From Anaerolineae bacterium (lineage in GTDB: Bacteria > Chloroflexota > Anaerolineae > SpSt-600): a DNA stretch of 63,216 nucleotides. Location: NCBI GenBank assembly GCA_025062375.1, contig JANXAG010000001.1, positions 114,922 to 178,137 on the forward strand, in the 5' to 3' direction. Shown here one piece after another: positions 11,353 to 19,076 of the stretch. Positions within the stretch are counted from its first letter, which is position 1; each line of letters opens with the position of its first letter. The position numbers and the translations under genes are program-made. The notes beneath the pieces were generated by a model. The model was not told the origin of the DNA. It did not search any database and saw only the letters and a program-made list of their open reading frames with translations.

Positions 11353-12284
11353 GCGAACGTGCTCCCGTTAGCCGGCTTGAGAAAATTCTGACCAAAGGAA
11401 TTTTTGCGGTTACAGGCGAATTGGGGCCACCTAAAGGTGCTGATCGCTCCGTTATTGAACACAAAGCCCAGTACCTCAAAGGCGTGGTGGACGCTGTCAA
11501 CATAACCGACTGCCAGACGGCAGTAGTGCGGATGTGTTCTATGGCTGTGGCCAAGATCCTCCTGGAGCTCGGCATAGAGCCCACCATGCAGATGACCTGC
11601 CGTGACCGCAACCGTATTGCTATCCAGAGCGACCTTCTCGGAGCCTATGCTCTGGGCATCCGGAACATCCTGGCCCTTACCGGTGACCACCAGAGCTTCG
11701 GCAACCACCCCGAAGCCAAAGGGGTATTTGACCTGGATTCTATCCAGCTCCTTCAGGTCATCCACAAGATGGGGGAAGAAGGCGTTTTTGCCAATGGGGA
11801 GGAAATAGAAGGGGGGCCGGTTCGTTTCTTCCTGGGGGCGGCCGAGAACCCCTTTGCCGATCCCTTTGATTTCCGCCCTTACCGGCTGGCCAAAAAGGTC
11901 AAAGCCGGAGCTCGCTTCATCCAGACCCAGATGATCTACAATGTCCCCAAGTTCGCCCAGTTCATGCAAAGGGTTAGAAATCTCGGCCTTGACGATAAAG
12001 TTTACATCCTGGCTGGTGTTGGGCCGATAAAAAGCTACGGTGCAGCCAAATACATGGCCACTAAAGTGCCAGGGATGGATGTCCCGGAGGAAATTCTGGA
12101 AAGATTGCGCAAAACCCCGAAAGATCAGCAGAAAGAAGAGGGGATAAAAATCTGCGTGGAAATAATCCAGCAGGTGAAAGAAATTCCGGGTGTGGCTGGG
12201 GTGCACATAATGGCTATAGAGTGGGAAGAAGCTGTGCCGCAAATAGCGGAGATGGCTGGCCTCCTTCCCAGGCCAGAAGTTTGA
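11349..12284 (+). CDS. metF: 5,10-methylenetetrahydrofolate reductase
   Basis: Flavoprotein reducing methylene-THF to methyl-THF, the last folate step before the methyl group enters acetyl-CoA synthesis. The 311-residue protein is a single MTHFR TIM barrel, with the N-terminal EL(G)PPKG substrate segment, QMTCRDRNRIA, LTGDHQ and TQMIYN in the expected order. It begins four bases inside the HepT-like remnant, after GGAGGAG. In acetogens this short MetF lacks a direct NADH partner domain and depends on MetV. Here it probably takes electrons through MetV, MvhD and Hdr proteins. Confidence 0.94.
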   Translation: MSERAPVSRLEKILTKGIFAVTGELGPPKGADRSVIEHKAQYLKGVVDAVNITDCQTAVVRMCSMAVAKILLELGIEPTMQMTCRDRNRIAIQSDLLGAYALGIRNILALTGDHQSFGNHPEAKGVFDLDSIQLLQVIHKMGEEGVFANGEEIEGGPVRFFLGAAENPFADPFDFRPYRLAKKVKAGARFIQTQMIYNVPKFAQFMQRVRNLGLDDKVYILAGVGPIKSYGAAKYMATKVPGMDVPEEILERLRKTPKDQQKEEGIKICVEIIQQVKEIPGVAGVHIMAIEWEEAVPQIAEMAGLLPRPEV

Positions 12285-12316
12285 GATAAGGACCACATTC
12301 CCGAGGAGGCTCTGCA

Positions 12317-13699
12317 ATGGGAGAACTCGCACGGTTGATCAACAAAGAGCTTGGAACCAACGTTTTCCTCTGCTATCAATGCAAGAAATGCACCAATGGC
12401 TGTCCGCTGGCTGATAAATTTGACCTCACCCCTCATCAGCTCATGCGTTACCTTCAGCTGGGGCGCGATGATGTGGTTCTTCGCTCCCGCACCGCCTGGC
12501 TTTGTGCTACGTGCTACACCTGTAGCACCCGCTGTCCCCAGGATCTGGATATCGCCCGGATAATGGACGTGGTCAAGGTGGAAGCGCAGAAGCGGGGCAT
12601 CCCATCACCATTGCCACAAATCTATGCTTTTGCCAAGGCTGGTGTGAACAACATCCGCCTCTTTGGCCGGATGTATGAGCTGGGGATGATGGCCGAAATG
12701 TACCTGCGTATGCTTCTCAGCAGAAGCCTGGACTTTAAAGGTGTCCTCCAGCGGGATGTCCCGATGGGTATAAAGATGTTTCTCAAAGGCAAGTTGAGGC
12801 TCTTGCCGGCGCGCCCTGGTAGACCGGAAGGAAAGGCTCCCGAAGGCGTTCTGGGATATTATCCCGGCTGTTCCCTCCACTCCACCTCGGCCGAATACGA
12901 TATGTCTGTTAGGGCAGTATTCCAGCACCTGGATGTGCCTCTTTATGAACCTGAGGGCTGGATATGCTGTGGCACTTCTCCTGCTCACTCTACCGATCAT
13001 GTTCTGGCTGCGGCCCTGCCCATGCAAAACATGGCCATCTTTGAAAAGGCCGGCCTGAACAGAGTGATGATGCCCTGTTCTGCCTGTTACTCTCGCTTTA
13101 AAGCGGCCGTTTACGATATCCAGCGCAATGAAAAACTGGCGGAAGCTGTGAAAGAACAGACAGGCTACGAATACAGAGGAGGCATCCAGGTCCTTCACCT
13201 TCTGGAAGCTCTTGAGGATGTGGGGTTCGGTAAAATTTCAGAAAAAGTAACCCATCCTCTCAGCGGCCTCAAAGTTGTCAGCTATTACGGTTGCCTTATC
13301 ACGCGGCCGCCTAAGATTGTGCAGGCTCCTCATTACGAATACCCAGTGATAATGGACAGGCTTGTAGAAGCCACCGGAGCCCGAAGCTTGGACTGGTCGT
13401 ACAAGACTTATTGCTGCGGTGGGTCTGTAACCCTGAGCAAGACTGACGCTGTGCTGGACATGATCCGCCGCATCATTGAAGATGCCCACAACGTCGGAGC
13501 CGATGCCATCGTGGTGGCCTGCCCCCTCTGCCAGATAAACCTGGATACCCGTCAGGACCTATTGGGGCTGGATTACCGCATGCCTGTGATTTACATAACC
13601 CAGCTTCTGGGCCTGGCTTTCGGCTTGAAACCTGCGGAGCTGGGCTTCCAGAAGCACTTTATAGACGTAAGCCCGGTTCTGAAAGTGGTAACAGCTTAA
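12317..13699 (+). CDS. HdrC-HdrB fusion protein
   Basis: Single 460-residue chain joining heterodisulfide reductase subunits C and B. Residues 1-150 are HdrC: two [4Fe-4S] motifs, C19xxCxxCxxxC29P and C63xxCxxCxxxC73P. Residues about 180-460 are HdrB: two CCG domains with WICCGTSP and YCCGGSVT plus upstream cysteines (YYPGC, MPCSAC; YYGC, ACPLCQ), which would bind noncubane clusters. In methanogens HdrB reduces CoM-S-S-CoB, but in acetogens the same proteins serve MetF complexes, so a heterodisulfide substrate need not exist here. GAGGAG lies upstream of the ATG. The stop overlaps the next gene in TAATG. Confidence 0.92.
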   Translation: MGELARLINKELGTNVFLCYQCKKCTNGCPLADKFDLTPHQLMRYLQLGRDDVVLRSRTAWLCATCYTCSTRCPQDLDIARIMDVVKVEAQKRGIPSPLPQIYAFAKAGVNNIRLFGRMYELGMMAEMYLRMLLSRSLDFKGVLQRDVPMGIKMFLKGKLRLLPARPGRPEGKAPEGVLGYYPGCSLHSTSAEYDMSVRAVFQHLDVPLYEPEGWICCGTSPAHSTDHVLAAALPMQNMAIFEKAGLNRVMMPCSACYSRFKAAVYDIQRNEKLAEAVKEQTGYEYRGGIQVLHLLEALEDVGFGKISEKVTHPLSGLKVVSYYGCLITRPPKIVQAPHYEYPVIMDRLVEATGARSLDWSYKTYCCGGSVTLSKTDAVLDMIRRIIEDAHNVGADAIVVACPLCQINLDTRQDLLGLDYRMPVIYITQLLGLAFGLKPAELGFQKHFIDVSPVLKVVTA

Positions 13700-14094
13700 T
13701 GGAACGGAGCAAAGATTGGATGGAACAGGCCGAATGGGATCTTGAGCACGCCCTGCACGACCTGGAGCATGGTTTTTACGACTGGGCATGCTTTTCTGCC
13801 CAGCAGGCGGCTGAAAAAGCCACCAAGGCGGTTTTCCAGAAACAGGGCGCTGTTGCGTGGGGGCATTCGGTGGCGGAGCTTCTCCGCGAATTGCAGAGGC
13901 ATTTTGATATACCTCAAAGCCTGATAGAAGCGGCTATGGAGCTTGACCAGGCTTATGTGCCAAGTCTTTACCCTAATGTTTTGCCTGCTGGAGCCCCGAA
14001 AGGGGCCTTCACAGAAGGACAAGCCAAGCGGTTGATAAATTATGCAGGCGAAATCCTCAGGGTCTGTAAGGATATTCTATCCGGAATGGACTAA
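13699..14094 (+). CDS. HEPN domain protein (toxin-type partner of MNT)
   Basis: HEPN-fold protein of 131 residues, the partner of MNT nucleotidyltransferases in HEPN/MNT toxin-antitoxin pairs. It shows the typical N-terminus MERSKDWMEQAEWDLEHAL, the DWACFSAQQAAEKATKAVF helix, GHS at 55-57 and the VPSLYPN motif. An R63xxxxH68 spacing exists but may be chance, so RNase activity is uncertain. It overlaps the HdrCB stop by one base and its own 3' end overlaps the MNT frame by up to 53 bases. It has no obvious role in C1 metabolism and looks inserted into the operon. It may be toxic, regulatory or inert. Confidence 0.85.
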   Translation: MERSKDWMEQAEWDLEHALHDLEHGFYDWACFSAQQAAEKATKAVFQKQGAVAWGHSVAELLRELQRHFDIPQSLIEAAMELDQAYVPSLYPNVLPAGAPKGAFTEGQAKRLINYAGEILRVCKDILSGMD

Positions 14095-15022
14095 GGAAGA
14101 ACTGGTGCAAAAGTTAAGGGAGGGCGCGGCGAGGCTGAGCCTGTTCCTTCCTGTCAAGGAGGTTATACTCTTTGGTTCGTGGGCGCGTGGCACTTACACT
14201 GTCGCCAGTGATGTGGATTTGCTGGTGATCTATGAGGGAGCAAAGAGGGAAGATGCTTTCTCCCTTGTGAAGAAGACAGTTAACGTCCCCCGTTTAGAAC
14301 CGCATGTTTATACGGAAGAGGAGTTTGACGCGCTGGGGCCTGGCTTTAAAGCCGCAGCGCGCCAGGGGTTGCTAATCTATAAAAAAATGGAGGTCCCTAT
14401 GCTTGCCGAAAAACCCCTAAACCAATTTATGGATGAACTTGCCAGCTCAGCTCCTGCTCCCGGAGGCGGAAGCGTGGCTGCTTTGGCCGGAGCCATGGGC
14501 GCTGCCCTGGTGAGCATGGTCTGCAACCTCACTATCGGCAAGAAGAAGTATGCTGATGTGGAGGAAGAGATAAAGGCCATCCTGGAACAATCGGAAGCTC
14601 TGCGCCGGGAGTTTCTGAACCTCCTGGAAGCCGATGTGGCGGCTTATACCAGGGTATCGGAAGCTATGAAAATGCCCAGGGAAACCGAAGAACAGAAAGC
14701 CATCCGGGAGGAAGCTCTTGATAAGGCCCTCAAGGAGGCTACGGAGGTCCCTCTGCGGGTGGCAGAGGCCTGTGTCAGAGTTATAGACCTCTGCCGTCCT
14801 GTGGCTGAGAAAGGCAATGTAAACGCTGTAAGCGATGCCGGAGTAGCTGTGGTGATGGCAGAGGCGGGATTGCGCAGCGCTGCCCTCAACGTGCTCATTA
14901 ACCTGGGCTGGCTTAAGGATGAGGACTTCAAAAAAGAAGCCCAGACCCGCCTGGACAAACTGTTGGAGGGCAAATCACAGCTTAAAGAAGAGATTTACGA
15001 ATTTGTAAAGAGCAAACTTTAA
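14042..15022 (+). CDS. fchA: MNT nucleotidyltransferase fused in frame to methenyl-THF cyclohydrolase FchA
   Basis: One open frame of 326 codons holding two unrelated proteins. Residues ~22-115 are a minimal nucleotidyltransferase (LFGSWARG at 43-50, D57-V-D59 metal-binding pair), the usual antitoxin partner of HEPN. Residues 120-326 are a full-length FchA/cyclodeaminase (SSAPAPGGGSVAAL, MVCNLTIGKKKY), which interconverts methenyl-THF and formyl-THF. The MNT part ends at its natural boundary and reads straight into FchA without a stop. A GGAGG at 14389-14393 allows independent FchA initiation at ATG 14399 (207 residues, normal family length). MNT may start at ATG 14042 or at GTG 14105, ten bases after the HEPN stop with AAGGA upstream. 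Confidence 0.9.
   Translation: MQAKSSGSVRIFYPEWTKEELVQKLREGAARLSLFLPVKEVILFGSWARGTYTVASDVDLLVIYEGAKREDAFSLVKKTVNVPRLEPHVYTEEEFDALGPGFKAAARQGLLIYKKMEVPMLAEKPLNQFMDELASSAPAPGGGSVAALAGAMGAALVSMVCNLTIGKKKYADVEEEIKAILEQSEALRREFLNLLEADVAAYTRVSEAMKMPRETEEQKAIREEALDKALKEATEVPLRVAEACVRVIDLCRPVAEKGNVNAVSDAGVAVVMAEAGLRSAALNVLINLGWLKDEDFKKEAQTRLDKLLEGKSQLKEEIYEFVKSKL
14389..14401 (+). promoter_or_regulatory. fchA: Internal ribosome binding site and start for fchA
   Basis: GGAGG at 14389-14393 is followed five bases later by ATG 14399-14401, which begins MLAEKPLNQFMDEL, the normal FchA N-terminus. The site lies within the last codons of the MNT part of the same frame, so the cell could make both an MNT-FchA fusion and free FchA. 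This is an inference from spacing. Confidence 0.6.
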
Positions 15023-15033
15023 GGAGGTGACAG

Positions 15034-15912
15034 ATGCCCGCTCAAATCCTGGATGGCCGTTCGGTAGCGAAAGATATTCAGGCAGAAGTAGCAGCAGAAG
15101 TGGCCTCTTTCAAAGAGAAGTATGGCGTGATCCCCACCATAGCAGTGGTAAGAGCGGGGGAAGACCCCGCTTCCGTTAGTTATGCCAACACGATAAAGAA
15201 AACCTTTGAAGGCAACGGTCTGGGCTTCAGGCTTCATGTGCTTCCAGAAACGGCCCCTCAGGAAGAGATGGTAAAGCTGGTAAAGGAGTTGAGCGCTGAC
15301 CCCACTGTCCACGGCATAATAATTCAAGAGCCCTTCCCCAAGGGCTGGGATGAAGCCCTCATCAAAGAAAGCCTTGACCCTGCCAAAGATGTTGATGGGG
15401 TTCACCCGGTGAACGCTGGGAGGTTGGCCCAGGTTGCCCCGGTGGGCCGACCTCCGGGAGTGATGGATTACTTCGTACCGGCCACTCCTCTCGGCGGGCT
15501 TGAACTCCTCAAGCGCTATGGCATAACGATAAGCGGGAAGAGGGCCGTAGTGGTAGGCCGGTCCAATATCGTGGGGAAGCCTATGGCTTTGCTCCTCCTG
15601 CGGGAGGATGCCACGGTGACCATATGCCACTCGCGAACCCCGGACCTGGGGGCTGTCTGCCGGGAAGCTGACATCCTCTGCGTGGCGGTTGGGCGGGCTA
15701 AGCTTATCACCGCTGATATGGTTAAACCCGGGGCAGTGGTGGTGGATTTTGGCGTTAACGTGATTGATGGTAAAATAATAGGAGATGTGGACTTTGAGTC
15801 AGTGAAGGAGGTGGCCGGAGCTATAACCCCTGTCCCTGGGGGCACTGGCCCGATGACGAACGCAATGCTCCTCAAGAATGTTCTTGAAGCAGCTAAAAGA
15901 CAGGTAGGATAA
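15034..15912 (+). CDS. folD: Methylene-THF dehydrogenase FolD lacking the cyclohydrolase lysine
   Basis: Oxidises methylene-THF to methenyl-THF using NAD(P). The 292-residue protein has the FolD layout: DGRSVA near the N-terminus, IIQEPFPKG, KDVDGVHPVNAGRL, ATPLGG and the Rossmann motif VVVGRSNIVGKP. The cyclohydrolase active-site lysine of the YxxxK motif (K54 in E. coli, K56 in human) is isoleucine here: Y50-A-N-T-I54, with lysines only at 55-56. This suggests a dehydrogenase-only enzyme, with the cyclohydrolase step done by FchA just upstream. It follows fchA by 11 bases with AGGAGGTG before its ATG. Confidence 0.95.
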   Translation: MPAQILDGRSVAKDIQAEVAAEVASFKEKYGVIPTIAVVRAGEDPASVSYANTIKKTFEGNGLGFRLHVLPETAPQEEMVKLVKELSADPTVHGIIIQEPFPKGWDEALIKESLDPAKDVDGVHPVNAGRLAQVAPVGRPPGVMDYFVPATPLGGLELLKRYGITISGKRAVVVGRSNIVGKPMALLLLREDATVTICHSRTPDLGAVCREADILCVAVGRAKLITADMVKPGAVVVDFGVNVIDGKIIGDVDFESVKEVAGAITPVPGGTGPMTNAMLLKNVLEAAKRQVG

Positions 15913-15923
15913 AGGGTAATCTC

Positions 15924-16508
15924 ATGACCATAGCCGAAGCTCTGCGGCCTTATATCGCTAAAAGGCATCTTGCTATCTTCTACGATTTAGCTCTCGTTAT
16001 TGGAGGCAGTATCTTTGTAGCTCTGGCGGCTCGCATTGCTATACCCCTTCCCTTCACACCAGTCCCCATTACAGGACAAACCTTAGCCGTGCTTCTGGTG
16101 GGGGCTGTCCTGGGCAGCAAACGAGGGGCTTTAAGTATGCTCCTATACCTGCTGGAAGGCGCTGCTGGACTTCCGGTCTTTGCTGGAGGGACAGGCAGCC
16201 TTCACCGTCTTTTAGGGCCCACCGGAGGTTATCTCTTTGGGTTTGTAGCCGCCGCTTTCGTAACCGGTTGGTTAGCGGAGCGTCAGTGGGATAGGCGGTT
16301 TTGGAGCAATTTCCTGGCAATGCTGATTGGAAACATCGTCATCTACCTTTTCGGTTTACCCTGGCTGGCCCGATTCGTAGGGGTGGAAAGGGTGTTGCCT
16401 TTAGGGCTTTATCCCTTTATCCCCGGCGATCTGGTCAAGCTCGTTATAGCAACCTTAAGCTTGCCTTCGGTCTGGAAATTGATAGGAGGTGATAGGAGCT
16501 TTGCTTAA
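15924..16508 (+). CDS. bioY: Biotin transporter BioY
   Basis: Substrate-binding S component of a biotin ECF transporter; an integral membrane protein of 194 residues. The family signature IPLPFTPVPITGQTLAVLL is present, followed by LGSKRGALSMLLYLLEGAAG and several hydrophobic helices. No EcfA/EcfT genes are nearby, so it may use a shared energising module or act alone. It starts 11 bases after folD in the C1 operon. A role in supplying biotin to a carboxylase is possible, but none is encoded in the window. Confidence 0.92.
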   Translation: MTIAEALRPYIAKRHLAIFYDLALVIGGSIFVALAARIAIPLPFTPVPITGQTLAVLLVGAVLGSKRGALSMLLYLLEGAAGLPVFAGGTGSLHRLLGPTGGYLFGFVAAAFVTGWLAERQWDRRFWSNFLAMLIGNIVIYLFGLPWLARFVGVERVLPLGLYPFIPGDLVKLVIATLSLPSVWKLIGGDRSFA

Positions 16509-16662
16509 TTGGTTCAAACAGGCTGGCCGAAGCATCCCAGCACGCTGGACAGCAGAGTGGGCCTGCTTCGCCTTTAACCAGGCAGCTGGGAAAGCGGCGA
16601 AAGCACTGCTGCCCGTGGGATTGGGATATAGTATGCCCTTTACAAGAAGAGCGCTGGATTAG
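16501..16662 (+). pseudogene. Truncated HEPN-domain remnant upstream of fhs
   Basis: A 53-codon frame from TTG 16501 (after GGAGGTGATAGGAGC inside the end of bioY) reads LNWFKQAGRSIPARW, then EWACFAFNQAAGKAAKALL, then LGYSMPF and stops at 16660-16662. This matches the HEPN pattern seen in the intact gene at 13699 (DWACFSAQQAAEKATKAVF, then GHS). The C-terminal part is missing or frameshifted: another frame downstream (around 16668-16730) reads YQIYTRAEMKEEVMREAIW, which could be its eroded end. It is most likely a decayed toxin gene. Confidence 0.5.
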
Positions 16663-16839
16663 GATACCAAATCTATACCAGGGCTGAAATGAAAGAAGAG
16701 GTCATGCGGGAGGCCATCTGGGTTTACGAAGGGGAAGAAAGGAAAGCCTGGGACTGCACAAGGTCAACTTCTCAGCGCAATCTGACCGGGCGAAATAAGC
16801 CACGGTTAAATTCCAAAATACTCCAAAGGAGGAGTAGAA
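16663..16839 (+). other. Remaining spacer between HEPN remnant and fhs
   Basis: I see no intact gene, promoter or hairpin here. Its first part may be the frameshifted tail of the HEPN remnant. The last bases, CCAAAGGAGGAG before ATG 16840, form the fhs ribosome binding site. Confidence 0.5.
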
Positions 16840-18621
16840 ATGGCAAGGGAACTCTTGGTCAAACGTGTTGAACCCGTTCCTCCCGATATCGTGATTTCCC
16901 AATCCGCCAAACTTCGTCCGATCATAGAAGTGGCTGAAGAGGTGGGGCTCACTGAGGATGACCTGGAGCTCTATGGAAAGTACAAGGCCAAAGTTCACCT
17001 GGAAGTTTTGGAGCGCTTCAAGGACAAGCCCAATGGCAAATACATAGATGTGACGGCTATAAACCCCACACCCCTGGGCGAGGGCAAGACCGTAACCACC
17101 ATAGGGCTCAGCCAGGCTCTTTACTACCTGGGCAAGAAAGTCTTCACCTGCATCCGCCAGCCTTCCATGGGGCCCACTTTCAGCATCAAAGGAGGGGCGG
17201 CAGGTGGCGGCTACTCCCAGGTTGTTCCGATGGAAGATTTTAACCTTCACCTCACGGGCGATATCCATGCCGTGGGCGCAGCTCATAACCTCCTGGCAGC
17301 TGCCATAGATGCCCGTATAATGCATGAAGACCGCCTCACCGATGAGCAGCTGGCCAAGATAGGCCTCAGGCGCCTGAACATTGACCCTTACTCCATTACC
17401 TGGCCGCGGGTAGTTGACATCAACGACCGTGCCCTGCGGAAGATTATCATCGGATTGGGGACCGAAGAGGATGGGCGGCCCAGGGAGACGGGTTTTGATA
17501 TAACCGTGGCTTCGGAGATAATGGCTATACTGGCCCTGGCCACAAGCCTCAAGGACCTGCGGGAGCGCCTGGGCAGAATTGTCATTGGAACTGATAAGAA
17601 GGGTAACCCCATCACAGCTGAGGACCTGGGTGTAGCCGGGGCAATGACTGTGCTCCTGAAGGATGCCCTGATGCCCAACTTAATGCAGACTCTCCAGGGC
17701 AACCCGGCTTTCGTCCACACAGGGCCTTTCGCTAACATTGCCCACGGTAACTCCTCCATAGTGGCCGACTACATCGCCCTGAAGCTGGTAGGAGAAGATG
17801 GCTACGTGGTTACCGAATCGGGCTTTGGCGCTGACTGCGGCATGGAGAAGTTCTTCAACATCAAATGCCGGTTCTCGGGTCTCATCCCCAACTGTGTGGT
17901 GGTAGTAGCCAGCGTCAGGGCTCTAAAGATGCACGGTGGCGGCCCCAGGGTTGTGCCCGGAAGACCCCTCGACCCCGCTTACACCGAAGAAAACCTGGAG
18001 CTTGTGGAGAAGGGCCTCAGCAACCTGGAAGCCATCCTTGATATCGTTAAACTCTTCGGGGTTCCCGCAGTGGTGGCCATTAACCGTTTCCCCACCGATA
18101 CCAAAGCGGAGCTGGAGCTCATAAAGAAAGCAGCCCTGGAATTTGGTGCTGAGGCCGCTTGCATCTCCGAGGTCTGGGCCAAAGGTGGGGAGGGCGGAGT
18201 AGAGCTCGCCGAGGCTGTAATTGCCGCTGCCAATAAGCCTTCTCAGTTCCGCTTCCTCTACCCACTGGACATCCCCATCAAGGAAAAGATTGAAATAATC
18301 GCTACCAAAGTCTACGGGGCTGATGGGGTGGATTACAGCCAGGAAGCCGAACGGAAGATCGCCCTCTATACCAAGCTTGGCTACGATAAATTCCCCATCT
18401 GCATAGCCAAGACCCAGTATTCCCTGAGCCACGACCCCAACCTGAAAGGCCGTCCCAAGGGGTTCCGGCTTCCCGTCCGCGACATAAGGGCCTCGGTGGG
18501 GGCTGGTTTCCTCTACCCGCTCTGCGGCGAGATACGCACGATGCCCGGTCTCCCCAGCCGGCCAGCCTTTATGGACGTGGACATTGATCTGGAGACCGGA
18601 AAGATAAAGGGCCTGTTCTAA
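16840..18621 (+). CDS. fhs: Formate--tetrahydrofolate ligase
   Basis: ATP-dependent ligase making 10-formyl-THF from formate, the entry step of the Wood-Ljungdahl methyl branch; cytoplasmic, usually tetrameric. The 593-residue protein has the P-loop PTPLGEGKT at 76-84, the [21 protein letters not shown]-type substrate segment, [20 protein letters not shown] and [10 protein letters not shown]. It is somewhat longer than the common ~557 form, mainly from an extended N-terminus. AAAGGAGGAG precedes the ATG. It is the last gene before a strong hairpin, so it closes the methyl-branch operon. Confidence 0.97.
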   Translation: MARELLVKRVEPVPPDIVISQSAKLRPIIEVAEEVGLTEDDLELYGKYKAKVHLEVLERFKDKPNGKYIDVTAINPTPLGEGKTVTTIGLSQALYYLGKKVFTCIRQPSMGPTFSIKGGAAGGGYSQVVPMEDFNLHLTGDIHAVGAAHNLLAAAIDARIMHEDRLTDEQLAKIGLRRLNIDPYSITWPRVVDINDRALRKIIIGLGTEEDGRPRETGFDITVASEIMAILALATSLKDLRERLGRIVIGTDKKGNPITAEDLGVAGAMTVLLKDALMPNLMQTLQGNPAFVHTGPFANIAHGNSSIVADYIALKLVGEDGYVVTESGFGADCGMEKFFNIKCRFSGLIPNCVVVVASVRALKMHGGGPRVVPGRPLDPAYTEENLELVEKGLSNLEAILDIVKLFGVPAVVAINRFPTDTKAELELIKKAALEFGAEAACISEVWAKGGEGGVELAEAVIAAANKPSQFRFLYPLDIPIKEKIEIIATKVYGADGVDYSQEAERKIALYTKLGYDKFPICIAKTQYSLSHDPNLKGRPKGFRLPVRDIRASVGAGFLYPLCGEIRTMPGLPSRPAFMDVDIDLETGKIKGLF

Positions 18622-18627
18622 GGGAAA

Positions 18628-18653
18628 AAGGGGGCGGGCTTCACCCGCCCCCC
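18628..18653 (+). terminator. GC-rich hairpin after fhs
   Basis: AAGGGGGCGGG pairs with CCCGCCCCC and TT around a short CTTCA loop. It is followed by TTAAATAAAAAAA rather than a clean U-tract, so rho-independent termination may be incomplete. A promoter follows within 25 bases, which supports a transcription unit boundary here. Confidence 0.7.
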
Positions 18654-18672
18654 TTAAATAAAAAAACATGGC

Positions 18673-18701
18673 TTGCGCAAATCTGATAAAATTGGTATAA
18701 T
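18673..18701 (+). promoter_or_regulatory. Sigma-70-type promoter for the HMA-cooS-acsB unit
   Basis: TTGCGC (18673-18678), 17-base spacer, TATAAT (18696-18701). The predicted start near 18708 would place GGGAGGAGG at the very 5' end of the transcript, just before the ATG at 18720. Confidence 0.7.
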
Positions 18702-18719
18702 TTTACGGGAGGAGGAAAC

Positions 18720-19052
18720 ATGGAAAAGGTGGTCATTGACCTTCCTTCAATGTATGGTGACCATCACGTCAAAAGGGTTAGAGAGGTGCTCCTGGGTCTG
18801 GAGGGGGTTCAGGACGTTTACGCCAGCTCCATGCTAAGGAAAGTGGTTGTTTCCTACGACAGCTCCAAACTCAGCCCCTCGGTTCTGGAATCAAAGCTTA
18901 AGGAAGCTGGGTACGAACCCGGAAAAGAACCTGAAATCCCTCGTCCACCGCGCCACACCGAAGACCAATCCCCCTGGTTCAAAGTGATAAAACGCGTCAC
19001 TCAAACCGACCGGCGTGATATTGAGATGGCCGGTGACTTCAGGAGGTATTAA
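18720..19052 (+). CDS. HMA-like (heavy-metal-associated fold) protein preceding cooS
   Basis: The 110-residue protein has an N-terminal domain (about residues 1-68) that reads like a ferredoxin-fold HMA domain: a first strand VVIDLPSMYGDHHVKRVREVL, then GVQDVYASSMLRKVVVSYDS and LESKLKEAGYEP. The metal-binding CxxC of classic HMA domains is absent; the loop has Met11, His15 and His16 instead, which could bind nickel or copper but this is speculation. The ~40-residue C-terminal tail is unrecognised. It is the first gene of the CODH/ACS unit and 24 bases from cooS, so a role in CODH/ACS metal loading is a reasonable guess. Confidence 0.6.
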   Translation: MEKVVIDLPSMYGDHHVKRVREVLLGLEGVQDVYASSMLRKVVVSYDSSKLSPSVLESKLKEAGYEPGKEPEIPRPPRHTEDQSPWFKVIKRVTQTDRRDIEMAGDFRRY

Positions 19053-19076
19053 ATTAAACTCTGGGAGGAATAAACC

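Noticed and set aside
12317-13699. True CoM-CoB heterodisulfide reductase
   Set aside because: There are no methanogenesis genes, and HdrB/C homologues in acetogens act without CoM-CoB.
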